Assembly (NCBI GenBank): GCA_964526295.1 | Contig: CAZGKW010000062.1 | Location: 1 to 21,548, forward strand | Source of the DNA: CAZGKW01 sp964526295 | GTDB taxonomy: Bacteria > Planctomycetota > Phycisphaerae > FEN-1346 | Length of the DNA: 21,548 nt | Direction of reading: 5' to 3' | Shown: piece by piece, positions 1-8,077 of the stretch | Numbering within the stretch: position 1 is the stretch's first letter | Layout of the letters: every line of letters starts with the position of its first letter | Program-made: the position numbers and the translations under genes | The notes under the pieces: model-generated | What the model was told of the DNA's origin: nothing | The model's database searches: none | The model's input: only the letters and a program-made list of their open reading frames with translations

Positions 1-216
1 TACGAGCCGGGCAAGTGCATCGATTGCGGCATCTGCATCCAGATCGCCGAGGCGGCCCGCGAGCCGCTGGGCCTCTCGTTCATCGGGCGGGGGTTCGACG
101 TCCGCGTCGGCGTGCCGTTTGGCGAGGGCCTCGCCGAAGGGCTTGGGGCGGCCGCGGCCCAGTGCGCGGACGCCTGCCCGACGGGGGCGCTGGCCCAAGT
201 CGATGCCGAGGAGTGA
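1..216 (+). CDS. NuoG/HoxU-like iron-sulfur protein, C-terminal end (5' partial)
   Basis: The gene runs in from the left edge in frame 1 and ends at TGA 214-216, leaving 71 residues. The visible part has CIDCGIC (residues 6-12) and then CADACPTGAL, whose second Cys is residue 59. A CxxCxxC followed over 40 residues later by CPTGAL is the N4-type [4Fe-4S] ligand pattern of complex I subunit NuoG and of the HoxU diaphorase subunit of NAD-reducing hydrogenases. The IGRG-x-D-x-R-V stretch between them fits the same families. The protein stops directly after this motif, so it is a short HoxU-like form and not full-length NuoG with its molybdopterin-like domain. The expected role is electron transfer between an NAD(H)-linked flavoprotein and a partner enzyme. 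The partner genes must lie left of the window. The [2Fe-2S] domain cannot be seen, so subunit identity stays open. Confidence 0.75.
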   Translation, partial: YEPGKCIDCGICIQIAEAAREPLGLSFIGRGFDVRVGVPFGEGLAEGLGAAAAQCADACPTGALAQVDAEE

Positions 217-397
217 GCCGCCGGAGGCGTCCCATCACGTCGCTCCCGCTCGGCCGCGGGTGGCCGGGGTTTCGAGAAGTCGAACGTGCTGCCGTGCCGA
301 CGAATCCCACGACGGCTTTCCGGCCCCCGGCCGATGGCCCAGTCGAGACCGGCGGACGGATCGGTGGGGGCCGACGCAGCCGCCCCCGGAGCTCGCG
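217..397. other. Spacer between the iron-sulfur gene and the SGNH/TPR gene
   Basis: There is no convincing gene here. GGAG at 388-391, six bases before ATG 398, is a good ribosome binding site for the following gene. I see no clear promoter or terminator hairpin. Long open frames pass through this stretch, but they reflect GC richness. Confidence 0.5.
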
Positions 398-3019
398 ATG
401 ACCCAGCGAAGCCAGGGCGATAAGTCGCCGTCGCGCGGACCGCGCGGGTGGCGGCGGTGGGTCTACCGGCTGCTGGCGATGACGCTCGTCCCGGCGCTTT
501 TCCTCCTGACCCTGGAGGGCGTGCTCCGGCTGGCCGGGTACGGGCACGCGACGTCCTTCTTCGAGCGGGTCGAGGGCCGGGACGCCTACACGAGCAACGG
601 CCGGTTCGGGTGGCGGTTCTTCCCGCCGCGGCTGGCCCGAGAGCCGCTGACCTTCGTGCTGCCGGCAGAGAAGGCCCCGGAGACCTGCCGCATCTTCGTC
701 CTCGGCGGGTCGGCCGCCCAGGGGATGCCCGACGCGTCCCTCGGCTTCGCCCGTGTCCTGGAGGTCATGCTCGAACGGTCGTACCCCGACGTCCGCTTCG
801 AGGTCATCAATGCCGCGATGACGGCGGTCAACTCGCACGTGGTCCTGGAGATCGCGCGGGACTGTGCACGCCGCGAGCCGGACCTTTTCGTCGTCTACAT
901 GGGCAATAACGAGGTCGTCGGCCCTTACGGGCCCGGCACGATCCTGACGGACCACGTCCCGAGCGTGCCGCTGGTGCGGGCGGGCGTGTGGGCCCGGTCG
1001 ACGCGGATCGGTCAGCTCCTGGGCGACCTGGTGGGCCTGGCGGGCCGCGATGGAGAGGGTCCGAGCCATTGGCGTGGCATGGAGATGTTTCTGGAGCAGC
1101 GCGTCCCGGCCTACGACCCGCGCCTGGAGGCCGTCTATGCCGCCCTGGAGGCGAACCTCCGCGACATCTGCCGGGCGGCCGACGGGGCGGGGGCCCGGAC
1201 GGTCGTGTGCACGGTGGGCGTGAACCTGCGAGATTGCCCGCCGTTCGCGTCGGTCCACGGGGCAGACCTGGGCCGGGCCGAGCTGGACCGGTGGGAGGCT
1301 TCGTACGAGCGCGGCGTCCACTTGGAGTCGGAAGGCCGGTTTCGCGAGGCGGTGGAAGCCTACGAGGCGACCCGAGCCGCCGACGATGCGTACGCCGATC
1401 TGCACTTCCGCCTCGCCCGGTGCCTCCTCGCCGACGGCCGGGCCCAGGAAGCCGGTCGGCACTTCGCCCTCGCCAGGGACCTCGATGCCCTTCGCTTCCG
1501 GGCCGACTCCCGTGTCAACCAGGTCATCCGGGAGGTCGCGAGCCGCCTGTCGACCGAGGGCGTGCGGTTGGCCGACGTCGAGGAGGCGATGGCGGCGGCG
1601 TCCGGCCCTCACCGCGTCGCCGGCGAAGACCTCTTCTACGATCACGTGCACATGACGTTCGACGGGAACTACGTCGCGGCGGCAGCGGTCTTCGACCAGG
1701 TCGCGGCGCTCGCGGCCGAGCGCTTCGGCGGGGCGCTCGCGGCCGACGCGCCCGACAGACACTGGTGTGCGCGGCGGCTGGCGCTGACGGACTGGGACAC
1801 GTACCGGATGGCCGCCGAGTTCGCCAAGGTGACGGCCCGGCCGCCGTTTACGAACCAGCTCGGTCACGCGGAGCGACACGCCGCGCGGCTCGCGGAGTTG
1901 GAACGTTTTCGCGAGGGGCGCCTCCCGCAAGCGGCGGCGGAGGCGATTCCGGTCTATCGGCAGGCGCTGGAGACGGCGCCGAACGATTGGCAGCTTCGCC
2001 GCCGGTTCGGCCTGCTCCTCTCGGAGGCGGGCGAGCCGGCCGCCGCGGCGGAGCAGTGGCGGAAGGTCCTGGAAGCGGTCCCGCACGATGCGGAGACGCA
2101 CGTCCGGCTCGGCAGCGCCCTGGTGGCCCTCGGCAGAGACGAGGAGGCCGAGGCGCACTACCGTGAGGCGATCCGCCTGAGGCCCGGCGACTCCGCCCCG
2201 TATCGGTCGATGGGGACGGCCCTCCTGAAGAGGCAGGAGGCCCGCGAAGCGGCCCGCTGGCTTCGCCGAGCCGTGGGCCTCGAGCCGGGCGACGCCGACG
2301 CCCGCCTGAACCTGGGGATGGCCCTTCTGATGCTCGAGGAGCACGAGGAAAGCGCCGAGCACCTGGAAGAGTCGGTGCGGATCGCCCCCTCGGCCCTCGG
2401 GCACCTGAACCTGGCGGGCCTGAGGCGGCTCCAGGGCAGGCCGGAGGACGCGTTCGACCATTACCGGAAGGCCCTGGCGCTGAAGCCGGACTACTTCGAG
2501 GCCCACTTCGACCGGGGAACGTTGCGGCTCGAGACCGGCGAGGTGGCGGGAGCGGAGGCGAGCTTCGCCGCGGCGGTGCGGGCCCGGCCGGAGCACGGCC
2601 CGGCTCAAGCGATGCTCGCCCGGGCCCTCGACCTCCAGGGCAAGACCCGCGAGGCCGTGGCGGCTTACCGGCGGGCCGTGTCGCTGGTGCCCGGCGATCC
2701 GGCCCTGCTGGCGCGGCTGGCGTGGATCCTGGCGACGCATCCTGACGCGACGATACGCGAAGGGACCGAGGCGGTGCCCCTTGCGCGGCGGGCGTGCGAG
2801 CTGACGGAGTTCCGGCGGCCGGAAGCGCTGGATGCCTACGCGGCGGCGCTGGCGGAGACGGGGGAGTTCGAGACGGCTGTCGAGGCGGCGACGCGGGCCG
2901 CCGAGCTGGCCCGGGCGGCCGGGCGGGCCGACCTGGCCGAAGCCGTCGGCCGCCGCATCCGGGCCTATCGGGCGGGCAAGGCCTGGCGCGGCACCTTCGG
3001 ACGCGACGCGGGCCGATGA
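398..3019 (+). CDS. Membrane-anchored SGNH-hydrolase-like protein with TPR array
   Basis: The product is 873 aa. ATG 398 is chosen because it has GGAG at good spacing and puts a membrane anchor (residues about 20-46, after a basic stretch) near the N-terminus; the frame is open further upstream. An SGNH/GDSL-type hydrolase fold follows. FVLGGSAAQG carries the candidate nucleophile Ser105, YMGNNE (167-172) is the Asn block, and DHVHMTFDGNY supplies Asp415 and His418. One or two TPR-like units (about 302-375) sit inside this domain, between the Asn block and the Asp/His block. From about residue 510 to the end lies a longer TPR array with roughly eight or more units of 34 residues. The protein is probably extracytoplasmic and membrane tethered, acting on an ester or acyl-type modification with the TPRs as scaffold; the substrate is unknown. 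It converges, 10 bases apart, with the carbamoyltransferase trio. SGNH-type genes near such carbamoyltransferases suggest joint modification of an envelope glycan, which is inference. Confidence 0.85.
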   Translation: MTQRSQGDKSPSRGPRGWRRWVYRLLAMTLVPALFLLTLEGVLRLAGYGHATSFFERVEGRDAYTSNGRFGWRFFPPRLAREPLTFVLPAEKAPETCRIFVLGGSAAQGMPDASLGFARVLEVMLERSYPDVRFEVINAAMTAVNSHVVLEIARDCARREPDLFVVYMGNNEVVGPYGPGTILTDHVPSVPLVRAGVWARSTRIGQLLGDLVGLAGRDGEGPSHWRGMEMFLEQRVPAYDPRLEAVYAALEANLRDICRAADGAGARTVVCTVGVNLRDCPPFASVHGADLGRAELDRWEASYERGVHLESEGRFREAVEAYEATRAADDAYADLHFRLARCLLADGRAQEAGRHFALARDLDALRFRADSRVNQVIREVASRLSTEGVRLADVEEAMAAASGPHRVAGEDLFYDHVHMTFDGNYVAAAAVFDQVAALAAERFGGALAADAPDRHWCARRLALTDWDTYRMAAEFAKVTARPPFTNQLGHAERHAARLAELERFREGRLPQAAAEAIPVYRQALETAPNDWQLRRRFGLLLSEAGEPAAAAEQWRKVLEAVPHDAETHVRLGSALVALGRDEEAEAHYREAIRLRPGDSAPYRSMGTALLKRQEAREAARWLRRAVGLEPGDADARLNLGMALLMLEEHEESAEHLEESVRIAPSALGHLNLAGLRRLQGRPEDAFDHYRKALALKPDYFEAHFDRGTLRLETGEVAGAEASFAAAVRARPEHGPAQAMLARALDLQGKTREAVAAYRRAVSLVPGDPALLARLAWILATHPDATIREGTEAVPLARRACELTEFRRPEALDAYAAALAETGEFETAVEAATRAAELARAAGRADLAEAVGRRIRAYRAGKAWRGTFGRDAGR

Positions 3020-3029
3020 GCCTTCCGCC

Positions 3030-3233
3030 TCAGAACAGCGTGTAAATGAACGGCGCAAGGCCCGTGCCGCCGAGGACCACCAGCAGGCCGACCAGCAGCA
3101 GGACGATCAGGATCGGCAGGAGCCACCACTTCTTGTTGTGGGCGAGGAAACTGAGGAACTCGCGCAAGAGGCCCGTCCGTTTCGCCTCGCCCTCGCGGCG
3201 GAACTCCTCGGCCTCTCTGGACGGCTCGGCCAT
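3030..3233 (-). CDS. DUF5989 family small membrane protein (SxtK-like)
   Basis: The product is 67 aa. ATG 3231-3233 is preferred over an upstream in-frame start at 3299 that would overlap the preceding gene; AGGGAACGAGGG lies just before the ATG. The first 30 residues are charged and probably cytoplasmic. One transmembrane helix (about 37-56) follows, and the protein ends in GLAPFIYTLF. The block NKKWWLLP plus APFIYTLF at the extreme C-terminus is the hallmark I recognise for DUF5989, whose members are usually 50-70 aa. It is the last gene of a carbamoyltransferase-SxtJ-DUF5989 trio. SxtK of the saxitoxin cluster is an equally small protein in the same position. No biochemical function is known for this family. 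The stop is 10 bases from the stop of the convergent SGNH/TPR gene. Confidence 0.87.
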   Translation of the reverse strand: MAEPSREAEEFRREGEAKRTGLLREFLSFLAHNKKWWLLPILIVLLLVGLLVVLGGTGLAPFIYTLF

Positions 3234-3250
3234 GGCGGCCCTCGTTCCCT

Positions 3251-3697
3251 CTAGAACTGTCGGAAGTAGCGCTTGACGTCGCTCGTCGGGGTCCGGCACT
3301 CCCAGTAGGTCTTCGCGTCGCGGTCAAACTCCCGCGTGAGCGGGTCGCCCCGCACCACCCGCAGGATGAGCCCGAGGGGCGTCAGTATCCCGAAATAGAC
3401 GATCGCAAGCAAGACGTGCGAGACGACCAGGCCGATCGGCAAGGCCACCAGACTGAGACCCACGTACAGCGGCCGGAGCCACTTGGGCGCTGCGGCGGCC
3501 AGGGCCCCGCAGACGAGCGCCAAGCCGCCCAGCACGGTGGCCGCCGTCCAGGCCGCCCCCGGGCTGAACTCGAACCCGACCAGCCGGCCCCGCCAGAGCA
3601 GCCATCCCGCGACGGCCGCGAAGAACACCGCCGCCGCGATGCCGAAGCCGCGGAGCTGCCGCCTGTCGGGCTTCCAGTTGATCTCCAGGAGGGCCAT
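3251..3697 (-). CDS. SxtJ family membrane protein
   Basis: The product is 148 aa. It begins MALLEINWKPDRRQLRGFG, followed by about four hydrophobic segments (roughly residues 18-35, 48-70, 73-93 and 96-115). A polar C-terminal tail contains a DRDAKTYWECR stretch and ends KRYFRQF. The N-terminal INW-P-RQLR pattern, the length and the tail agree with SxtJ-type proteins that accompany NodU/CmcH-like O-carbamoyltransferases. It starts 4 bases after the carbamoyltransferase stop and ends 17 bases before the DUF5989 start, so the three are almost certainly one transcript. The molecular role of SxtJ is unknown. A membrane partner that brings the cytosolic carbamoyltransferase to a lipid-linked or exported substrate would fit, which is inference. 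Confidence 0.87.
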   Translation of the reverse strand: MALLEINWKPDRRQLRGFGIAAAVFFAAVAGWLLWRGRLVGFEFSPGAAWTAATVLGGLALVCGALAAAAPKWLRPLYVGLSLVALPIGLVVSHVLLAIVYFGILTPLGLILRVVRGDPLTREFDRDAKTYWECRTPTSDVKRYFRQF

Positions 3698-3701
3698 CGC
3701 G

Positions 3702-5546
3702 TCAGTCCAGCTCGAACCGTGCCAGGTAGTCGTCGATCTCGTGCGGCTTCGCCTCGGGCTGCTCCTCCTTGTAGAGGATGTAGTCCTCCAGGACGAGCGT
3801 GTCCATGTTCGTGGCCATGAAGCAGCGGTAGGCGTCCTCGGGGGAGCAGACGATCGGCTCGCCCCGGACGTTGAAGCTCGTGTTGATGACGACGGGGCAT
3901 CCCGTCCGCTCGCGGAACCGCTTCAGGAGCCGGTGGTACCGGCCGTGCCGCTCCGGGTCGACCGTCTGGACGCGGGCCGAGTAGTCCACGTGGGTGACCG
4001 CGGGGACCTCGGACCGGACGACCTTCAGGAGCCGGTCGATGCCCTGCGGTCCGTCGCCGTCGCCGCCGGTCTCGTCGAGCCGCTTCTCCTCCCGGACCGG
4101 GGCCACCAGGAGCATGTAGGGGCTGTCCTCGTCGGGCCGCATGGCGAACCACTCGTGGACGTCCTCGCGGAGGACGCTGGGCGCGAACGGCCGGAACGAC
4201 TCGCGGAACTTGATCTTGCGGTTCATCAGCGACTGCATCTTCGGGGACCGGGCGTCGCCCAGGATGGAGCGGCACCCCAGGGCCCGGGGCCCGAACTCCA
4301 TCCGGCCGTGGAAGTGGCCGACAACCCGGCCGCCCTCGAGGCAATCGACGACCCGCTCCAGGAGGGCCGGCTCGTCCGGGCAGTGGTGATAGACCGCTCC
4401 GATCTGGTCGAGGAACGCCCGGACCTGGCCGTTCGAGAAGGCCGCCCCCAGGAGCGATCCCCGCTGGGCGTCGTGGACGCCGTCGGCCTGGCGGGGGTTG
4501 TCGAGGAGCTGGTGCCAGACGAAGAGGGCGGCCCCGAGGGCCCCGCCGGCGTCGCCTGCGGCGGGCTGGATCCAGATCTGGTCGAACCCCGCCTCGCGGA
4601 GGATCCGGCCGTTGCCGACGCAATTGAGGGCCACGCCGCCGGCCAACGCCAGGTCCTTCATGCCGGTCTCTCGGCGGACGTGGCGGGCGGCCCGGAGCAT
4701 GATCTCTTCGGTGACGCTTTGGACGGAGGCGGCCAGGTCCATCTCCCGCTGCGTCAGGGGCGTCTCGGGCCGGCGGGGCGGCCCGCCGAAGAGGGCCTCG
4801 AACTTGCGGCCCGTCATCGTCAGCCCCTCGCAGTAATTGAAGTACGACATGTCCATCCGGAACGAGCCGTCGTCCTTCAGGTCGACGAGATTCTCGAGGA
4901 TGAGGTCGCGGTGCCGCGGCTCGCCGTAGGGGGCCAGGCCCATCAGCTTGTACTCGCCGGAATTGACGCGGAAGCCCGTGAAGCAGGTGAACGCCGAGTA
5001 GAGCAGGCCCAGCGAGTGGGGGAACCGCAGCTCGTGGGTCAGCTCGACGCGGTTGCCCCGGCCGGTGCCGTAGCTCGCCGTGGCCCACTCGCCCACGCCG
5101 TCCATCGTCAGGACGGCCGCCTCCTCGAAAGGCGAGGGGAAGAACGCGCTGGCGGCGTGGGATTCGTGGTGCTCCGTGAAGACGTACCGGCCTCGGTAGC
5201 GGCGGCCGAGGCCCCGGTCGATCTCGCGGGGCAGGTGGAGTTTCTGTTTCAGCCACAGGGGCATGGCCACGAGGAACGAGCGGAACCCCCGCGGGGCGTA
5301 GGCCAGGTAGGTCTCGAGCAGCCGGTCGAACTTCAGGAGGGGCTTGTCGTAGAAGGCGACGTAGTCGAGGTCGTCGGGCTCGAGGTCCCCTTCGGCCAGG
5401 CAGTAGTCGATGGCGTGCTGGGGGAACCGCCAGTCGTGCTTGCGGCGGGTGAAGCGTTCCTCCTGGGCCGCGGCCACGATGCACCCGTCCTGGACGAGGC
5501 AGGCGGCGCTGTCGTGGTAGAACGCGGAAAGGCCGAGGATGTTCAT
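3702..5546 (-). CDS. Carbamoyltransferase, NodU/CmcH/SxtI type
   Basis: The product is 614 aa, normal for the family. ATG 5544-5546 is chosen because the protein begins MNILGLSAFYHDSAACLV, the canonical start of these enzymes. They transfer a carbamoyl group from carbamoyl phosphate, through carbamoyl-adenylate, to a hydroxyl on a sugar or natural product. The N-terminal Kae1/ASKHA-like domain shows HHESHAASAF (126-135, metal-binding histidines) and LTMDGVGEW (about 146-154). Next comes the long insert with GEYKLMGLAPYGEP. The C-terminal domain carries GPRALGCRSILGD, the KFRESFRPFAP stretch and CPVVINTSFNVRGEP. All recognisable motifs are intact, so it should be active. It heads the SxtJ and DUF5989 genes at 4 and 17 base gaps. 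I see no strong Shine-Dalgarno before the ATG. The acceptor molecule cannot be read from the sequence; an envelope saccharide is a guess. Confidence 0.95.
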   Translation of the reverse strand: MNILGLSAFYHDSAACLVQDGCIVAAAQEERFTRRKHDWRFPQHAIDYCLAEGDLEPDDLDYVAFYDKPLLKFDRLLETYLAYAPRGFRSFLVAMPLWLKQKLHLPREIDRGLGRRYRGRYVFTEHHESHAASAFFPSPFEEAAVLTMDGVGEWATASYGTGRGNRVELTHELRFPHSLGLLYSAFTCFTGFRVNSGEYKLMGLAPYGEPRHRDLILENLVDLKDDGSFRMDMSYFNYCEGLTMTGRKFEALFGGPPRRPETPLTQREMDLAASVQSVTEEIMLRAARHVRRETGMKDLALAGGVALNCVGNGRILREAGFDQIWIQPAAGDAGGALGAALFVWHQLLDNPRQADGVHDAQRGSLLGAAFSNGQVRAFLDQIGAVYHHCPDEPALLERVVDCLEGGRVVGHFHGRMEFGPRALGCRSILGDARSPKMQSLMNRKIKFRESFRPFAPSVLREDVHEWFAMRPDEDSPYMLLVAPVREEKRLDETGGDGDGPQGIDRLLKVVRSEVPAVTHVDYSARVQTVDPERHGRYHRLLKRFRERTGCPVVINTSFNVRGEPIVCSPEDAYRCFMATNMDTLVLEDYILYKEEQPEAKPHEIDDYLARFELD

Positions 5547-5900
5547 GGCATCGAATTCTAGGGCGCCGTTTCGCCCGACGCAACCCGGACGGGCCGCACG
5601 GGACCTGCCTCGCCTGTACGGAAGGAATCGGCCGGCGGGGGTCGACGCTTGAGGGGAAGGGGCGTAGGGGTGCGGTGCTCGCCGGGCGTGCCGGGATACG
5701 GGACGACGTGCGGCGCTCGCAGGGCCGGCGTTTTTTGCTTGCATTCGGTATCAGGGTGAACGAAAAGCGTGTTTCGGGCATTTCACCGCCTCTCGGGCGG
5801 CTTCGCCGTCGGGCGCCTCACCGGTGCCCCGGCCGATGCGACGGGCGGTGCGGGAAACGGAGCGACGTTCCACAAGTCCCTAGCGAGTGGGAGGCGACCC
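5547..5900. promoter_or_regulatory. Divergent intergenic region, 354 bases
   Basis: This lies between the divergent carbamoyltransferase and MFS genes, so promoters for both must be here. It contains no convincing gene. The most AT-rich patch is around 5731-5760 (a T-run, then TTGCATTCGGTATCAGG), the best candidate for promoter DNA of the rightward gene, but no -35/-10 pair with proper spacing stands out. GGGAGG at 5889-5894 is the ribosome binding site of the MFS gene. A small CCGCC/GGCGG hairpin could form near 5785-5800. No operator repeat was found. Confidence 0.4.
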
Positions 5901-7937
5901 ATGACGAGCGCCGAAGCGCTGCCGGCGTCCCCGGCCGAAGAGGCCCAGTCCGGGCGGAGACTCCTTTTCGTCGGATGCTTCGTTGCCCTGGTGGCCACGT
6001 CGTTCGCGTTTATCATCCGCGTGATGTGCATGGGCCAGTGGCAGGACGCCTTCGGCCTGACCGAGACCGAGAAGGGGCAGATCTTCGGGGCCGGCATGTG
6101 GCCGTTCGGCCTGTCGATCGTCCTGTTCAGCCTGATCATCGACCGCATCGGTTACGGCAAGGCGATGATCTTCGCGTTCCTGTGCCACGTCCTGTCCACC
6201 ATCCTGTTGGTTGTCGCGGACGGTTACTGGCTGTTCGGCAAGCTCGGGATTTCGCACGAGCCGCTTCAGGAATGGGTGGCGGCCAACGGGTACTGGTGGC
6301 TGTATTGGGGTTCGATCCTGAACGGCTTGGCGGCCGGGACGGTCGAGGCGGTCATCAACCCGGTGGTGGCCACGATGTATCCGAAAAAGAAGACGACGAT
6401 GCTGACAGTGCTGCACGCGGGCTGGCCGGGGGGCTTCGTCCTCGGGGGGCTTCTAATTCTTGGGGTTCTGCCCGCCTTCGGTTACGAGGGATGGCACCTG
6501 CGGGTCGCCACCATCCTGATCCCGACGGTCCTCTACGGGCTCCTCCTGATGCGGCGCCATTTCCCCGTTCACGAGCGGGTGGCCGCGGGGGTGTCGTACC
6601 GCGACATGCTTCGGGAGGCCGGGGCGATCGGCTGGCTCATCGTGGTGTACCTTGTGTGCATGGAAGTGAATAATATCATCACCTCCTACGCCACGGGCGG
6701 CAGCGCCGCTTTGGTGGACAAGATGGACCCGAGCCACTACTTCATCGGGAACCTGTGGGAGACGACGTTCTTCGACCTGCCGTCGCTGGCGATGACGATC
6801 CTGATGGGCATCCTGCTATTGGCCTATCTGATCTACACCCGGTCGCTGGGGCGGCCGATGTACATCTTCCTCCTGCTGATCATGATCCTGCTGGCGATAA
6901 CCGAGCTTGGTACGGACACCTGGATCGGGGAACTGATGGGGCCATCGATGGCCAAGCTCGGCGAGGTTATACGCGGCAAGCCCATCGACGCCGGGTGGGT
7001 GTTGGTCTACACGGCGACCATCATGATGGTGCTGCGATTCTGTATCGCGCCCATCGAGAAGCTGTTGAGACCGCTCGGGGTGCTGCTGGTCAGTGCCATT
7101 TTCGCGGCCATCGGGCTCCGCTATCTCGCCCGCGTGGAAGGAGGCTGGATCCTCGTCATGGCCACCATCTATGGCACGGGCCAGTGCTTCTTCTGGCCGG
7201 TGACGCTGGGCCTTGTTGCCGAGCGGTTCCCCCGAGGCGGGGCCCTGACGCTGAACGCCATCGCCGGCGTGGGCATGCTCGGCGTCGGGATCTTCGGCTC
7301 TCAACTGCTCGGCTACTGGCAGGATACGAGCCACAACCAGCAGCTCCAGGACGACGCCAAGGTCTACGACAAGCTCATGGCGGAGGAGGAGAAGCAGAGC
7401 ATCTTCGGCACCTACCGGGCCCTCGACCAGTCCAAGGTCAACGAGATCGAGAACAAAGCGGACCTCTACAAGTACCGGCAGAAGGCCGCCGAGAAGATGG
7501 AAGGCACGCCGGCCTTCGACGAAGTGACCGCGGCGCTGGCCCACGATCCGAGTTACCAGACCTTCGTCCGCAAGGCCTACAACCAGTCCATCCGCGAGCC
7601 CGGCGAGGAGGCCGAGAAGTCGTTCGACGAGATGCACAAGGCCCTGCGGCAAGAGGGCTTCTTCGCCCAGGAGGACACCTTCAAGCAGCAGATCGAGCCG
7701 CTCAAGGAAACGCTGGACGAGGTTCGGGCCGAGGCCAAGCGCGACGCCATGGGCAACGTCGCCTACCTGCCGATGATCATGGGGGCCTGCTACCTCCTGC
7801 TGATCATCTACTTCAAGGCCAAGGGCGGGTACAAGGTGGTCGAGCTGGCGGCCGAGGGCGAGGCGCCGACCGTCGAGCAGGCGCCGGCGAGTGTCGAAGA
7901 GCGCCGCGAGAAGGAAGAAGAAGGGCCCACGGCCTGA
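5901..7937 (+). CDS. MFS-type transporter with large insert before last helix
   Basis: The product is 678 aa. ATG 5901 follows GGGAGG at six bases and puts the first helix at about residue 21. The protein is very hydrophobic. The first helices are followed by DRIGYGKAM (81-89), the usual helix 2-3 loop signature of the major facilitator superfamily. A helix 4-5 region with NGLAAGTVEAVINP and a long middle section follow, and helices continue to about residue 472. A polar, Lys/Glu-rich insert of about 150 residues (472-620) comes next, looks helical, and precedes one last helix (about 622-638). The tail is acidic. Typical MFS carriers are 400-550 aa. The substrate is unknown. The neighbours (ThuA-DUF1080 gene facing it, carbamoyltransferase behind) would fit a sugar or sugar derivative, but this is weak. 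It ends at a hairpin shared with the next gene. Confidence 0.85.
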   Translation: MTSAEALPASPAEEAQSGRRLLFVGCFVALVATSFAFIIRVMCMGQWQDAFGLTETEKGQIFGAGMWPFGLSIVLFSLIIDRIGYGKAMIFAFLCHVLSTILLVVADGYWLFGKLGISHEPLQEWVAANGYWWLYWGSILNGLAAGTVEAVINPVVATMYPKKKTTMLTVLHAGWPGGFVLGGLLILGVLPAFGYEGWHLRVATILIPTVLYGLLLMRRHFPVHERVAAGVSYRDMLREAGAIGWLIVVYLVCMEVNNIITSYATGGSAALVDKMDPSHYFIGNLWETTFFDLPSLAMTILMGILLLAYLIYTRSLGRPMYIFLLLIMILLAITELGTDTWIGELMGPSMAKLGEVIRGKPIDAGWVLVYTATIMMVLRFCIAPIEKLLRPLGVLLVSAIFAAIGLRYLARVEGGWILVMATIYGTGQCFFWPVTLGLVAERFPRGGALTLNAIAGVGMLGVGIFGSQLLGYWQDTSHNQQLQDDAKVYDKLMAEEEKQSIFGTYRALDQSKVNEIENKADLYKYRQKAAEKMEGTPAFDEVTAALAHDPSYQTFVRKAYNQSIREPGEEAEKSFDEMHKALRQEGFFAQEDTFKQQIEPLKETLDEVRAEAKRDAMGNVAYLPMIMGACYLLLIIYFKAKGGYKVVELAAEGEAPTVEQAPASVEERREKEEEGPTA

Positions 7938-7966
7938 CGGCGCGAAAGCGCTGAGTGCCGGAAAGA

Positions 7967-8000
7967 AAGGGCGCTTCCCGCCGCCGCGGAAAGCGCCCTT
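7967..8000. terminator. Bidirectional terminator-like hairpin
   Basis: A perfect 10-base-pair stem, AAGGGCGCTT (7967-7976) with AAGCGCCCTT (7991-8000), encloses a 14-base GC-rich loop. It lies 30 bases after the MFS stop and 78 bases after the convergent ThuA-DUF1080 stop. The flanks are moderately T-rich for each direction (GATTTC to the right; TCTTTC on the minus strand). This fits a shared terminator for two convergent genes, but the T tracts are short. Confidence 0.6.
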
Positions 8001-8077
8001 GATTTCGCCACCCGTCTATCTCTGCGCGCTCCCCGTCCGCCGCGGCGATGAGAACACATTCCCCGCACGCCGCGGCG

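Noticed and set aside
80..3058. A 992-codon open frame on the minus strand opposite the SGNH/TPR gene, and a plus-strand frame at 3483-5561 opposite the carbamoyltransferase
   Set aside because: Their translations are Arg/Pro/Gly-rich with no recognisable domains, while the opposite strand encodes clear families with motifs. They are GC-driven shadow frames.
3030..5546. Part of a saxitoxin or other toxin biosynthetic cluster
   Set aside because: Only the carbamoyltransferase-SxtJ-SxtK-like trio is present; no polyketide synthase, amidinotransferase or tailoring oxygenase gene is seen nearby.
5721..5745. Sigma-54 type promoter (GG...GC) before the MFS gene
   Set aside because: The spacing between GG (5727-5728) and GC (5737-5738) is two bases too short for a -24/-12 element.
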